Positions 1 to 7,827 are shown, counted from the stretch's first letter. The stretch is 38,231 nt of DNA from Chitinophagaceae bacterium T5-Br10_B2g13 (GCA_001564065.1 LKNA01000026.1:1-38231); one strand, 5' to 3'. Notes: generated by a model from the letters alone, not told the origin. A program made the numbers and translations.

Positions 1-1251
1 GCAGCCAGGGATGCAGCTTTGGAAGGTACTGTACCGCAAGGCGCCCGATTTAATGACAAGTCCCGCTTTCTGCATTCGGAAGGTCAATACGACTTTAAAA
101 ACGAAATTGACTTTATTGACCTCCAGGTTGGACTTAGTTTCCGTCAGTATCAGTTAAGATCGAACGGTACTATTTTTGCTGATGGTGATAGCGCAATAAA
201 CATCAATGAGTATGGCGGATATCTGCAGGCTGCAAAATCTCTGTTTGATGATCGATGGAGACTGACCGGATCACTGCGATATGACAAAAATGAGAACTTC
301 GACGGGCAGTTTAATCCTCGTATCTCATCTGTATTGAAAGTTGCAGATGGACATAATATCCGAACTTCATATCAAACAGGGTTCAGGAATCCTACCACAC
401 AGGGGCAGTATATCGATTTGAATGTATTGACTGCCAGACTATTGGGTGGTTTGCCTGAAGTGGTTGCACCTTACGATGTTACTACCAATGCATTTACACT
501 TGAGTCTGTAGAGCGATTTACCAATGAACTTTTGGCAGGTAATCAAAATGCTGCAGGTGAGTTAGTTCCTTATACAGAATTTAACCCTGTCAAGCCGGAG
601 CAGATTCAAAGTTATGAAATCGGCTATAAAGGATTGATTGGAAACAGGCTGCTGATCGATGCTGCATACTACTACAATATTTACGACGATTTCATCGCGC
701 AGTTCAGGGTACGACGTGCTGCCGGAGAATTTACAGGAGGCCCGGGAGATCAGGCTGTAGCAGCTTCCCTGCTATCCGGTGATGCATCGAACACATTCCA
801 GCTCTACACAAATGTAGATGAGACGGTGAAATCTCAGGGAGCTGTATTTGGAGTGGATTACAACCTTCCAAGAGGATTTCTGTTTAGTGCAAATTACAAC
901 TGGAATCAGCTGATTACAGATCGGGAAGATCAATTTATCTTTGATTACAATACGCCGGAGCATAAGGTGAATGTATCATTTGGTAATCGTCGTCTGACCG
1001 ATCAGTTAGGGTTCAATCTTACCTACAGATGGCAGGAAGCGTTTGACTGGACATCATCATTTGCCAGCGGTCGCGTTCCGGATGTAGGTACTTTTGATGC
1101 ACAGGTTACGTACAGAATACCTGATATGAAAACTGTGGTGAAGGCCGGTGGTTCAAATATCTTTAACAACCGCCACTTCCTGAACTACGGCGGACCAAAC
1201 CTCGGAGCGATCTACTACATCTCGCTAACGTTTGACCAGTTCCTGAACTAA
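1..1251 (+). CDS. TonB-dependent outer-membrane receptor, C-terminal part (5' end outside window)
   Basis: The reading frame is open from base 1 and gives about 416 residues of a beta-barrel protein; the N-terminal signal peptide, carboxypeptidase-like domain and plug are outside the window. What remains shows the alternating aromatic/polar pattern of outer-membrane strands. It includes a segment typical of TonB-dependent receptors (NPRISSVLKV followed by IRTSYQTGFRNPT) and later EQIQSYEIGYKG, the usual PE-x-x-x-SYEIGYKG barrel motif. The protein ends in YYISLTFDQFLN, a terminal barrel strand although the last residue is not aromatic. Such receptors import siderophores, vitamins, peptides or glycans using TonB energy; the substrate cannot be told from this part. 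A strong terminator follows 24 bases after the stop, so the gene ends its transcript. Confidence 0.88.
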   Translation, partial: AARDAALEGTVPQGARFNDKSRFLHSEGQYDFKNEIDFIDLQVGLSFRQYQLRSNGTIFADGDSAININEYGGYLQAAKSLFDDRWRLTGSLRYDKNENFDGQFNPRISSVLKVADGHNIRTSYQTGFRNPTTQGQYIDLNVLTARLLGGLPEVVAPYDVTTNAFTLESVERFTNELLAGNQNAAGELVPYTEFNPVKPEQIQSYEIGYKGLIGNRLLIDAAYYYNIYDDFIAQFRVRRAAGEFTGGPGDQAVAASLLSGDASNTFQLYTNVDETVKSQGAVFGVDYNLPRGFLFSANYNWNQLITDREDQFIFDYNTPEHKVNVSFGNRRLTDQLGFNLTYRWQEAFDWTSSFASGRVPDVGTFDAQVTYRIPDMKTVVKAGGSNIFNNRHFLNYGGPNLGAIYYISLTFDQFLN

Positions 1252-1274
1252 GTTTCTCAGGACATTTTGAATTT

Positions 1275-1304
1275 AAAAAAAGGGGCCTTCGGGCCTCTTT
1301 TTTT
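1275..1304 (+). terminator. Rho-independent terminator after the TonB receptor
   Basis: A GC-rich stem (AGGGGCC with GGCCTCT, one G-T pair) closes on the very stable TTCG tetraloop at 1288-1291. It is preceded by an A-run and followed by eight Ts, so it can work on both strands, but it lies directly after the receptor stop codon. Confidence 0.9.
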
Positions 1305-1746
1305 GTTTTCTGTTTTCTGTGCTTAATTGTATCCGGTCTAATGTGTCGAGCCTTACGGCACTGAATAGGACGGGGGAAGCCGGTCTTGGCTACCCATGTT
1401 TTGTCTCTGACGTGACGATCTAACGGGAGCCCAGATATGGTCATGAGTGCCGGTTCAATTGAATTATAAGGGGCTGTTTGGTAAATCCACTTGTCCCGTC
1501 AGGGACAACACATTGGTAGAAAAATGTATCAGAAAAGTCCGGCAAGTCCCGAAGGGAGGATTGAAAATGTGCCCCACAAGAAATGCTTTAATACAACAAA
1601 TGCTACACGATGCACCCTGTTTAAACGAAATGAAACTCTGGGCTGGTTTAACCATGAAATCTACCGTCTCGTTAGAGACGTAATATGGGTAAAAGAGGAG
1701 TTGTATTGAAAGTGCCTGCTTGCCGTAGGTACGCAATACAAACCGT
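1305..1746. repeat. Non-coding stretch with several degenerate palindromic (REP-like) repeats
   Basis: No convincing gene is present between the receptor terminator and the Smr gene. The stretch carries diverged copies of one motif: a short inverted repeat of the form GTCnCGTnAGnGAC followed by about 6 bases and then AT(G/T)GGTA(A/G)A. Copy A is at 1493-1520 (GTCCCGTCAGGGAC, then TTGGTAGAAA). A weaker copy begins at 1546. Copy C is at 1665-1692 (CGTCTCGTTAGAGACG, then ATGGGTAAAA). A copy on the opposite strand lies at 1390-1412, whose reverse complement reads CGTCAGAGAC-AAAACATGGGTAG. The small open frames here run through the repeats and look accidental. The element resembles the non-coding palindromic repeats common between genes in Bacteroidota; that link is from general knowledge only. 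Confidence 0.6.
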
Positions 1747-2034
1747 TTATGATCCCTGCTGTGGTTTCAGGTTAGCAATTGTAGCACCCCAGCCGCCGCC
1801 TGATCCATCAGCAATTTGATACCCTGTTACATGTGGGTTACGTTCGAGCAGGGCGTGGACGCTTCTCCTTATGTTGCCAATTCCCTTCCCATGGATAAAT
1901 CGTACCTGGTAGATCTCCTCTTCAAGACAGGCATCTATGTACTCATCAATCAACGTAGAGAGGTCTTCAGGCGCAAAATAGTGCAGATCCAATACACCGT
2001 TGATGGGAATTTTATGCGGTTCATCAGGGTCCAT
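1747..2034 (-). CDS. Smr-domain protein (MutS2 C-terminal type)
   Basis: A 95-residue protein made almost entirely of one Smr domain. It shows the three family landmarks: LDLHYFAPEDL near the N-terminus (the DLH motif), HGKGIGNIR in the middle, and GGGWGAT near the C-terminus. Smr domains bind nucleic acid, and several nick DNA or cleave RNA; stand-alone forms are poorly understood. A longer start at 2085 exists but is a TTG codon that would overlap the upstream gene; the ATG at 2034 leaves a 13-base gap and keeps the whole domain, so I chose it. It is the last gene of the minus-strand unit that begins with HU at 4851. The family call is firm, the cellular role is not. Confidence 0.85.
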   Translation of the reverse strand: MDPDEPHKIPINGVLDLHYFAPEDLSTLIDEYIDACLEEEIYQVRFIHGKGIGNIRRSVHALLERNPHVTGYQIADGSGGGWGATIANLKPQQGS

Positions 2035-2047
2035 AAAAGTCAATGAA

Positions 2048-2914
2048 TCAAATGGATAACAGTTTGTAAAATCTACTGCCTTCAACGATAAGCTGATGCT
2101 TTAATTTTAGCTGAGATTTTTTGAGCGGATGCAGCAACTTATCTATCGATTTGGCTTCCAAGGTCAATGTGCTCAACCAATGCATAAAATTATTCAAATC
2201 CTGATCTTTTCCGAGAAGTTCACAAAGTTGTTCAACATCTGAAGAAGATTTTATTATAGTATTCTGATGAGACCGCAGTAGCTCCATCTGAAACTGAACA
2301 TCCTTCAGCCGCTTGCGCCATTCATGAAACCGCCCGGAGTCTTTGGAGATTTTAGCATCAATAAAAGCCTTATGGCTTTTATTAAGGGATAGTTCAAATC
2401 CTTTCTCAATACATGCAGTATTAAACTGATTTGATTGGATAAACGTCTCCGTTGACGAATGGTTCTGAATTTTCTGTTTAAGTTGTTTGAAAATCTCATC
2501 CTGATAGACCAAACGTTCTTCCAGCTGTTCAACTTGTTGATGAGCTATTTTCTTAATCTCATGAAGTGTATTAATTGTTCCCTTTTTGTTAAAAAGGGTA
2601 GGCATAGCATCATTAATGAATGAGCGATGGACATGGGCGTCCCGTAACTGGGAAAGTGTCTGTCCCCAGTTTCTGAATGTGGTGTTCAGAAGCTTTAATT
2701 CATCTTTACCCTCACACATCGTGAGTAGTTTTAAAAACGCCCGAAACAACTTCAGGCGCTTTCTTGTAAGGTGTACAGATTCAACAATATCAGTTTTATA
2801 CAGTTGAACAGATCGAAGCAGTTCGGTTTTGATTAAGGCAGATGCAGCCAGAAGTTTGCCACTTAAATCTTCACTAAGCGTGATTTCCGGTATGATAAAT
2901 GGCTGTGACTCCAC
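2048..2914 (-). CDS. CHAD-domain protein
   Basis: The 288-residue all-helical protein has the CHAD signature near its N-terminus, ESVHLTRKRLKLFRAFLKLL, where the conserved histidine and the basic HxxRKRLK run sit, plus a second basic-histidine helix around FHEWRKRLKDVQFQMELL. CHAD domains (conserved histidine alpha-helical domain) bind inorganic polyphosphate through these basic surfaces and are often next to CYTH phosphatases; no CYTH domain is present here. The start is a GTG at 2914: an in-frame stop lies just upstream and no suitable ATG follows. It sits 13 bases after the Dabb gene and 13 before the Smr gene, so it is almost certainly co-transcribed with them. What it does with nucleoid-type neighbours is unknown. 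Confidence 0.85.
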   Translation of the reverse strand: MESQPFIIPEITLSEDLSGKLLAASALIKTELLRSVQLYKTDIVESVHLTRKRLKLFRAFLKLLTMCEGKDELKLLNTTFRNWGQTLSQLRDAHVHRSFINDAMPTLFNKKGTINTLHEIKKIAHQQVEQLEERLVYQDEIFKQLKQKIQNHSSTETFIQSNQFNTACIEKGFELSLNKSHKAFIDAKISKDSGRFHEWRKRLKDVQFQMELLRSHQNTIIKSSSDVEQLCELLGKDQDLNNFMHWLSTLTLEAKSIDKLLHPLKKSQLKLKHQLIVEGSRFYKLLSI

Positions 2915-2927
2915 AATCAGGTAGAAA

Positions 2928-3239
2928 TTATAAATCTACTTTGTAATCAACCGTGTAACGGCTTTCTGCCACCTTTTTAATAAACTCTACGGCTTTTTTG
3001 TGATGTGCATTCCGGGTGTACATCTGGAAATCAAGGTCTGTTTCAAAATCACAGATCAAAACTACATCCAGTGCATCCGGGTCGTCCTGGTTAATCTGAA
3101 TTCCTACTTCCACATCTTTAATTTCATCAATATTGGTTCGCAGGCCCTCGAGAATAAGCTTCATTTTTTCAGCATTTTTCTCTTTTGTAGCTCCTGCGGC
3201 TTCATCTTGTAGTTTCCACATTACGATATGACGTATCAT
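2928..3239 (-). CDS. Dabb-family (stress-responsive alpha/beta barrel) protein
   Basis: A 103-residue protein with the typical Dabb opening MIRHIVMWKL and the later pattern DVVLICDFETDLDFQMYTRN-HHK. Members form dimeric ferredoxin-like barrels. Some are plant stress proteins, some are polyketide cyclases, and most bacterial ones have no assigned reaction. The length is normal for a single domain. The start ATG at 3239 is unambiguous. It lies 33 bases after the HU-LysM gene and 13 before the CHAD gene in the same unit. The family assignment is good; no function can be given. Confidence 0.85.
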   Translation of the reverse strand: MIRHIVMWKLQDEAAGATKEKNAEKMKLILEGLRTNIDEIKDVEVGIQINQDDPDALDVVLICDFETDLDFQMYTRNAHHKKAVEFIKKVAESRYTVDYKVDL

Positions 3240-3272
3240 AGCTTCCTCAAATTTAGGATTGTTAATTTGGTT

Positions 3273-4565
3273 TTATCTCGTTTTAGCAAACGTGAGATCC
3301 GCCTGATCAACATTCGAAGCTGCGTGATCAAGCGTTTCGGGTGAGAAGACCCCAACAGCCCAGAGGAAATATCTGGCCTCTTCCGGGTTGTTTGTACGGG
3401 TCCATTGATAAACAGCAAGGTATCCCTCTGCAACCTGATTAAGCTGCGATTCCGAAAGGTTATCGGGATCAGAAATGACCGGCACCGTCAGTTCGGCAGT
3501 TACTGGGATAATATTTGGATTTTCAATTTGGTCTAAATTCAAGCCATAAATCATTGGCCAGAGATATGCATTGCCTATTTCAGTTTCGGCAATGCTCCAG
3601 AGAGATTCGCCCGCTCCAACAGAATGGATCTCCGTTTCTAAAGTTGGGTCGGGTGCGGTCTCAGGTTCAACCGGTGGAGGCTCACTTTCTTCAATCGTTT
3701 GGTCAAGCTCTGGTGCCGGTGTAACGGGTGCGGTTATCTGCTCCTGGTTCGTTGCAATCTGAGGGGTATCATCAGATATAAATTGACGAGAAAGCAGGAA
3801 TATGATGAAAATAGCTAATGCAACAATAACAGCTGCCGCCGCATAGGTCCAGTTGAATTTGCCTGATTCTTGGGCTTGCTTCGTTAATTCCTCCTTTTCT
3901 CCGGCATTTAAAGCAGGCATTTTTTGATTGGCAGGCAGTTTCGGTTTTACGGCATTCCGGTCGTCAGTTTTACCGGAATCTTCTTTACTTCCGGTTCTGA
4001 CAGGTATCGGCGTAAATTTCTCCTTTTCAGGGTTCTCTTTTGGCTTCTCTGACTTATCTGAATCACCGGCCGGTTTGATAGCGGATTTTTCTTTGGCAGG
4101 ACTCGGGCGCTCAATTAAAAAGTCGTCTCCGTCTTCCTTCTCATTATCCGCGGCTGCTGTTTTGTCGGAGTCTGAAGGTGTTGTTAATTGAGCACTCTGC
4201 CTGGATTTACTGTCAGACTCTTTGTCTGATGAACTGTCAGGAGATTCGTCCAGTATTTGTGGCTCCATTTTGGAATAAGGCCGGTTAACTTCCTCACGAA
4301 GCGCCTTATAGGGTTTAAAAACAACTCTGTTTTGACCCGGGATAGTGATTTCTTCACCTGTTTGCGGATTAACGCCGGGGCGTTCATTCATCCACCTCAA
4401 TTCAAACTTACCAAACCCTGATATGCTCACAGATCCGCTTTTCCTTAATCCGGACTCTATTATATTGACAAGCTCACCGATAAAACTGTTCGTGGAAGCC
4501 TGGCTCTGCTTCGACTGCTCAGCAATAAGCTCAACCAGTTCACTAAAGGTGATTTTTTCACTCAT
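3273..4565 (-). CDS. HU-domain / transmembrane / LysM fusion protein
   Basis: A 430-residue protein with three parts. Residues 1-95 are an HU/IHF-type DNA-binding domain (SISGFGKFELR, then NPQTGEEI and NRVVFKPYKALRE). Residues about 96-238 are a low-complexity charged linker rich in S, D, E, K and P. Residues about 239-259 form one hydrophobic membrane helix (YAAAAVIVALAIFIIFLL). After an acidic proline-rich stretch, residues about 313-365 are LysM-like (HSVGAGESLWSIAETEIG, then LWPMIYGLNLDQIENPNII), followed by a helical tail. The layout predicts a cytoplasmic DNA-binding end and a periplasmic peptidoglycan-binding end. The start chosen is the ATG at 4565, which overlaps the stop of the upstream HU gene by 8 bases; an earlier in-frame TTG at 4580 is less likely. 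HU-plus-membrane-plus-SPOR proteins are known in Bacteroidota; this one ends in LysM instead. Confidence 0.85.
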   Translation of the reverse strand: MSEKITFSELVELIAEQSKQSQASTNSFIGELVNIIESGLRKSGSVSISGFGKFELRWMNERPGVNPQTGEEITIPGQNRVVFKPYKALREEVNRPYSKMEPQILDESPDSSSDKESDSKSRQSAQLTTPSDSDKTAAADNEKEDGDDFLIERPSPAKEKSAIKPAGDSDKSEKPKENPEKEKFTPIPVRTGSKEDSGKTDDRNAVKPKLPANQKMPALNAGEKEELTKQAQESGKFNWTYAAAAVIVALAIFIIFLLSRQFISDDTPQIATNQEQITAPVTPAPELDQTIEESEPPPVEPETAPDPTLETEIHSVGAGESLWSIAETEIGNAYLWPMIYGLNLDQIENPNIIPVTAELTVPVISDPDNLSESQLNQVAEGYLAVYQWTRTNNPEEARYFLWAVGVFSPETLDHAASNVDQADLTFAKTR

Positions 4566-4851
4566 CTTCTTTTCCCACAAACTTTAGTTCATCTTTGAGA
4601 ACAGAAGAGGGGCTAAATTCAACAACTCGTTTGGGAGGTACGAGCATATACTTTTTATAATGGGGGCTGTAAACTTTTTGTACTTCTTTCACTTTACAAC
4701 CGAATGTTCCCAAATCAGGAACAGAAACTCCGTTACCGCGTGCCAGCTGCGTGGAAAGTACAGAGATAGCATCCTCTAAAAGCTCTTTTGTTTGAGCTTT
4801 TGACTTGCCGGAAGAAGCGGCTAGTTGGTCTATGAGTTCACGGTAAGTCAT
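4558..4851 (-). CDS. HU-family DNA-binding protein
   Basis: The 97-residue protein fits one HU/IHF domain: an N-terminal helical pair (TYRELIDQLAASSGKSKAQT), the turn VSVPDLGTFGCK, and the arm region ending in PPKRVVEFSPSSVLKDEL. HU proteins bend and compact DNA as dimers. The arm is atypical: it carries YSPHYKKYMLVPP in place of the usual RNPxTGE, so DNA contacts may differ from ordinary HU. It is the first gene of the minus-strand unit, and its stop overlaps the start of the HU-TM-LysM gene, which suggests coupled translation and perhaps heterodimer formation between the two HU domains (inference). A perfect palindrome lies 16 bases upstream of its start. Confidence 0.88.
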   Translation of the reverse strand: MTYRELIDQLAASSGKSKAQTKELLEDAISVLSTQLARGNGVSVPDLGTFGCKVKEVQKVYSPHYKKYMLVPPKRVVEFSPSSVLKDELKFVGKEDE

Positions 4852-4866
4852 ACCTGCAGATGATCA

Positions 4867-4881
4867 GTTTATTCAATAAAC
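4867..4881. promoter_or_regulatory. Perfect palindrome in the HU leader, operator candidate
   Basis: GTTTATT-C-AATAAAC is a 7-1-7 perfect inverted repeat lying 16 bases upstream of the HU start codon and preceded at once by the 6-bp palindrome TGATCA. It sits in the 159-bp gap between the divergent HU and aconitase genes. A dimeric repressor site is one reading; chance in AT-rich DNA is another. Confidence 0.35.
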
Positions 4882-5010
4882 GGAAAAATTGCCGAAAATT
4901 CCTAACAAACTCAGAAAATGTGAGTTAACAGTATTTTAAAGATTTCAAGAGATCAAATAAAGTACCAGCAGCAGCGATTTGAACGAAATATTTTATGATA
5001 ACCTTATAGT

Positions 5011-6999
5011 ATGCATAAGGTTAATGTAAAAAAACACGTTATGTCTGAAGCACTGAACGTTACTCAAAAGCTTATCAAATCCCACTTAGTTGAAGGTGAG
5101 CTAAAGCCGGGTACAGAAATTGGAATAAAAATTGATCAGACTTTAACACAGGATGCTACCGGTACCCTGGTGATGCTTGAGCTGGAAGCGATGGGGTTGG
5201 ATAGGGCTAAGACAGATGTCTCATGCCAGTATGTAGATCACAACCTGCTTCAAACAGACAATAAAAACCCGGATGATCATCTATTTTTGAAATCTGCGGC
5301 TGATAAATTTGGTATCTGGTACTCCAGGCCGGGAAATGGTGTGAGCCATCCGGTTCATACAGAGCATTTTGCTGAACCGGGAAAAACACTTGCAGGATCT
5401 GACAGCCATACACCGGCATCGGGCTGTATGGGAATGTTCGCACTGGGTGCAGGCGGACTCGATGTAGCTTTTGCTATTGCAGGTGAGCCGATGTATTTAA
5501 AGATGCCCAAAGTACTGGGTGTGGAGCTGAAGGGCAAAATGCCCGATTGGGTAAGTGCTAAGGATCTTGTGCTCGAAATGCTGAGAAGGTACGATGTGAA
5601 AGGAGCCAGGGGATATGTTATTGAATATTTCGGAGAGGGATTAAAAGAACTGAGCACCATGGACCGGCACGTGATTGCCAATATGGGTACAGAAATGGGA
5701 GCAACCACAACGGTTTTTCCATCTGATGAAGAAGTTCGCCGATTCATGAAACAGAACGATCGTGAAGATCAATGGACTGAGTTGAAAGCGGACGGGGGAG
5801 CGACCTACGATGATTATGAAGAGCTTGTGATGGACGATCTTGAACCGATGATTGCCCTGCCAAGCAGTCCAGGTAATGTTGTACCGGTTTCGGAAGTTGA
5901 AGGAAAGCCGATTTACCAATCGTATATAGGCTCGTCAGCTAATCCGGGATATCGAGATTTTTGGATAACGTCAGAAATCGTGAAGAATAAGCGCATCCAT
6001 GATGATGTGAGTTTAGATGTGAACCCGACCTCTCGTCAGATTATTGAGAATATGGTTAAATCCGGAGTGATGCTTCATTTGGTGCAGTCCGGAGCGCGAA
6101 TCCATCAGGCAGGATGTAATGGCTGTATCGGAATGGGGCAGGCACCTGCCAGCGGGCAGAACAGTTTGAGGACAGTGCCCAGGAACTTCCCGGATCGATC
6201 GGGGACCAAGGAAGATTCAGTTTTTCTGGTTAGTCCTGAAACAGCTGCTGCATCTGCGCTTACAGGTGAAATTACCGACCCTCGCCGACTCGAAAAGCTG
6301 TTTGATATGTCTTGGCCGGTATACAGCGACCCGGAGGAGTACATTATCAATAAAGAGATGCTGATAGCTCCGACAGAAAATGGCAGTGAAAAAGTGCTCA
6401 AAAAAGGACCGAACATTTCAACAATGCCCGATTTTGATGAGCTGGCAGATTTTGAAGTACCCGTTTTATTGAAAATGGAGGATGACATTTCAACAGATGA
6501 AATTTTAAAAGCGGGTGCAGAAGTACTGCCATTCAGAAGTAACATTCCCGAAATCAGTAAGTTCTCCTTCACCGTCGTTGATGAATCATTCTATGATCGT
6601 GCAGTTGAGACGAAAGATAGATACGAGGGGCATATGGTGATAGCCGGTGAAAACTATGCGCAGGGTTCAAGCCGGGAGCATGCAGCAATTGCTCCCAGGT
6701 ATCTTGGGCAACGAGCTGTAATTGCTAAAAGTTATGCCCGTATCGGGTGGCAGAATCTGGCCAATTTCGGTATTGCACCGCTTGAGTTTATAGATGATGA
6801 GGATTACGAATCTATAGACGAGGGAGACATTCTAAAAATTACAGACATCAGAAAACAACTTCAGTCTGGAAAAAACGTAACCGTTAAGAATGTCACAAAA
6901 GACAGTGAGTTTACGGTTCGTCATTCATTGAGTGGAAGACAGCTAAAATCCCTTCTGGACGGTGGTGTGATCAATACTTTCAAAAAAGAAAAAGGCTGA
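5011..6999 (+). CDS. acn: Aconitate hydratase (short, putative 'Aquifex-type' family)
   Basis: A 662-residue aconitase-family enzyme, expected to interconvert citrate and isocitrate in the TCA cycle. It is much shorter than AcnA (about 890) and matches the roughly 650-residue family. Landmarks are DATGTLVMLELEAMG, AGSDSHTPASGCMG, the cluster motif GCNGCIGMG (Cys369 and Cys372), RNFPDRSGTKEDSVFLVSPE, and the C-terminal swivel domain with ENYAQGSSREHAA. At the position of the first iron-sulfur ligand (IGSCTN in classic aconitases) the sequence reads IGSSAN, so Ser309 replaces Cys. I recall a similar serine in other members of this short family but cannot check it here. The start could be the ATG at 5011 or the one at 5041; I kept the first. 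It is divergent from the HU unit, and folE follows after 123 bases. Confidence 0.85.
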   Translation: MHKVNVKKHVMSEALNVTQKLIKSHLVEGELKPGTEIGIKIDQTLTQDATGTLVMLELEAMGLDRAKTDVSCQYVDHNLLQTDNKNPDDHLFLKSAADKFGIWYSRPGNGVSHPVHTEHFAEPGKTLAGSDSHTPASGCMGMFALGAGGLDVAFAIAGEPMYLKMPKVLGVELKGKMPDWVSAKDLVLEMLRRYDVKGARGYVIEYFGEGLKELSTMDRHVIANMGTEMGATTTVFPSDEEVRRFMKQNDREDQWTELKADGGATYDDYEELVMDDLEPMIALPSSPGNVVPVSEVEGKPIYQSYIGSSANPGYRDFWITSEIVKNKRIHDDVSLDVNPTSRQIIENMVKSGVMLHLVQSGARIHQAGCNGCIGMGQAPASGQNSLRTVPRNFPDRSGTKEDSVFLVSPETAAASALTGEITDPRRLEKLFDMSWPVYSDPEEYIINKEMLIAPTENGSEKVLKKGPNISTMPDFDELADFEVPVLLKMEDDISTDEILKAGAEVLPFRSNIPEISKFSFTVVDESFYDRAVETKDRYEGHMVIAGENYAQGSSREHAAIAPRYLGQRAVIAKSYARIGWQNLANFGIAPLEFIDDEDYESIDEGDILKITDIRKQLQSGKNVTVKNVTKDSEFTVRHSLSGRQLKSLLDGGVINTFKKEKG

Positions 7000-7030
7000 A
7001 TTGAGACCGAAAGATAGCTTTTAGTGATAA

Positions 7031-7071
7031 GGTTCTATCGTTTCATCTATTATGATATTGAAACAGGAACC
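7031..7071 (+). other. Two-part inverted repeat between aconitase and folE
   Basis: GGTTC-tatc-GTTTCA at 7031-7045 pairs with TGAAAC-ag-GAACC at 7059-7071, giving an 11-pair interrupted stem around a 13-base AT-rich loop. No T-run follows, so it is not a classic terminator. It could be an RNA processing or attenuation structure ahead of folE, or chance. Confidence 0.3.
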
Positions 7072-7122
7072 CGTAACTTTAATGTTCCAAAAAAAACATA
7101 TTTATACACAGAATTTTGATCG

Positions 7123-7827
7123 ATGAGTAAAGAAAAAAATGCAGTCGGTTCCATAGAACTGAACCACACAGAGGCAGATGAAATTGGTGATGATCATATT
7201 TCAACTTCTGTAAAAACTCCTCTTAGAGATGACGCTTTTGATTTAACGGATGGCGAAAAAATTGAAGTGATTGAAAAGCATTTCGCCAAAATTATGGAAG
7301 CTTTAGGGTTAGACCTGAACGATGAGAGTTTAAGTGGTACACCTCAGCGAGTCGCTAAAATGTACGTGAAAGAGATCTTTAAAGGGTTGAACCCAAAAAA
7401 CCGGCCGGATGCCAGAAAGTTTGGCAATAAATATGAATATGGCGATATGGTAGTGGTGAAAAACATTAACGTAACGTCGTTTTGTGAGCACCACTTTTTG
7501 CCCTTCATCGGAAAAGCACATGTGGCTTACTACAGTACGGGGAAAGTGATCGGGCTATCCAAGATAAACCGGGTTGTTGATTATTATTCCCGTCGCCCGC
7601 AAGTGCAGGAGCGGTTAACACTGCAAATTGCGGATGAACTGGAGACGGCTTTAGAATCAAAGGATGTAGCTGTATTTATAGAGAGTAAACACTTCTGTGT
7701 GTCTACCCGTGGAATTCAAGATCGTGAAAGCAGTACGGTTACCACAGACTACAGAGGTAAATTTAAGGACGAAATTACCCAACAGCGGTTTATTGATTAT
7801 ATAAAGACTCAAACTGAAATGGCTTGA
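7123..7827 (+). CDS. folE: GTP cyclohydrolase I (type IA)
   Basis: The enzyme converts GTP to 7,8-dihydroneopterin triphosphate, the first step of folate (and pterin) synthesis, as a cytoplasmic toroidal homodecamer. The 234-residue protein has the family core from about residue 45: SGTPQRVAKMYVKEIF, the zinc motif SFCEHHFLPF (Cys121 and His124 as expected ligands), IGLSKINRVVDYYSRRPQVQERLT, and HFCVSTRGIQD with the third zinc ligand Cys192. An N-terminal extension of about 45 polar residues precedes the core, longer than in E. coli. All catalytic positions visible are intact. cysS follows after 60 bases and may be co-transcribed. No terminator separates the two. Confidence 0.96.
   Translation: MSKEKNAVGSIELNHTEADEIGDDHISTSVKTPLRDDAFDLTDGEKIEVIEKHFAKIMEALGLDLNDESLSGTPQRVAKMYVKEIFKGLNPKNRPDARKFGNKYEYGDMVVVKNINVTSFCEHHFLPFIGKAHVAYYSTGKVIGLSKINRVVDYYSRRPQVQERLTLQIADELETALESKDVAVFIESKHFCVSTRGIQDRESSTVTTDYRGKFKDEITQQRFIDYIKTQTEMA

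Noticed and set aside
1447..1736. Small overlapping open frames on both strands (70-90 codons)
   Set aside because: They run through the palindromic repeats, lack recognisable domains, and exist in several frames at once, as expected of non-coding DNA.
1747..2085. Longer Smr gene starting at the TTG at 2085
   Set aside because: It would overlap the CHAD gene by 38 bases and adds nothing to the domain; the ATG at 2034 is simpler.
4566..4580. TTG start for the HU-TM-LysM gene
   Set aside because: The ATG at 4565 gives the normal HU N-terminus and an 8-base overlap with the upstream stop.
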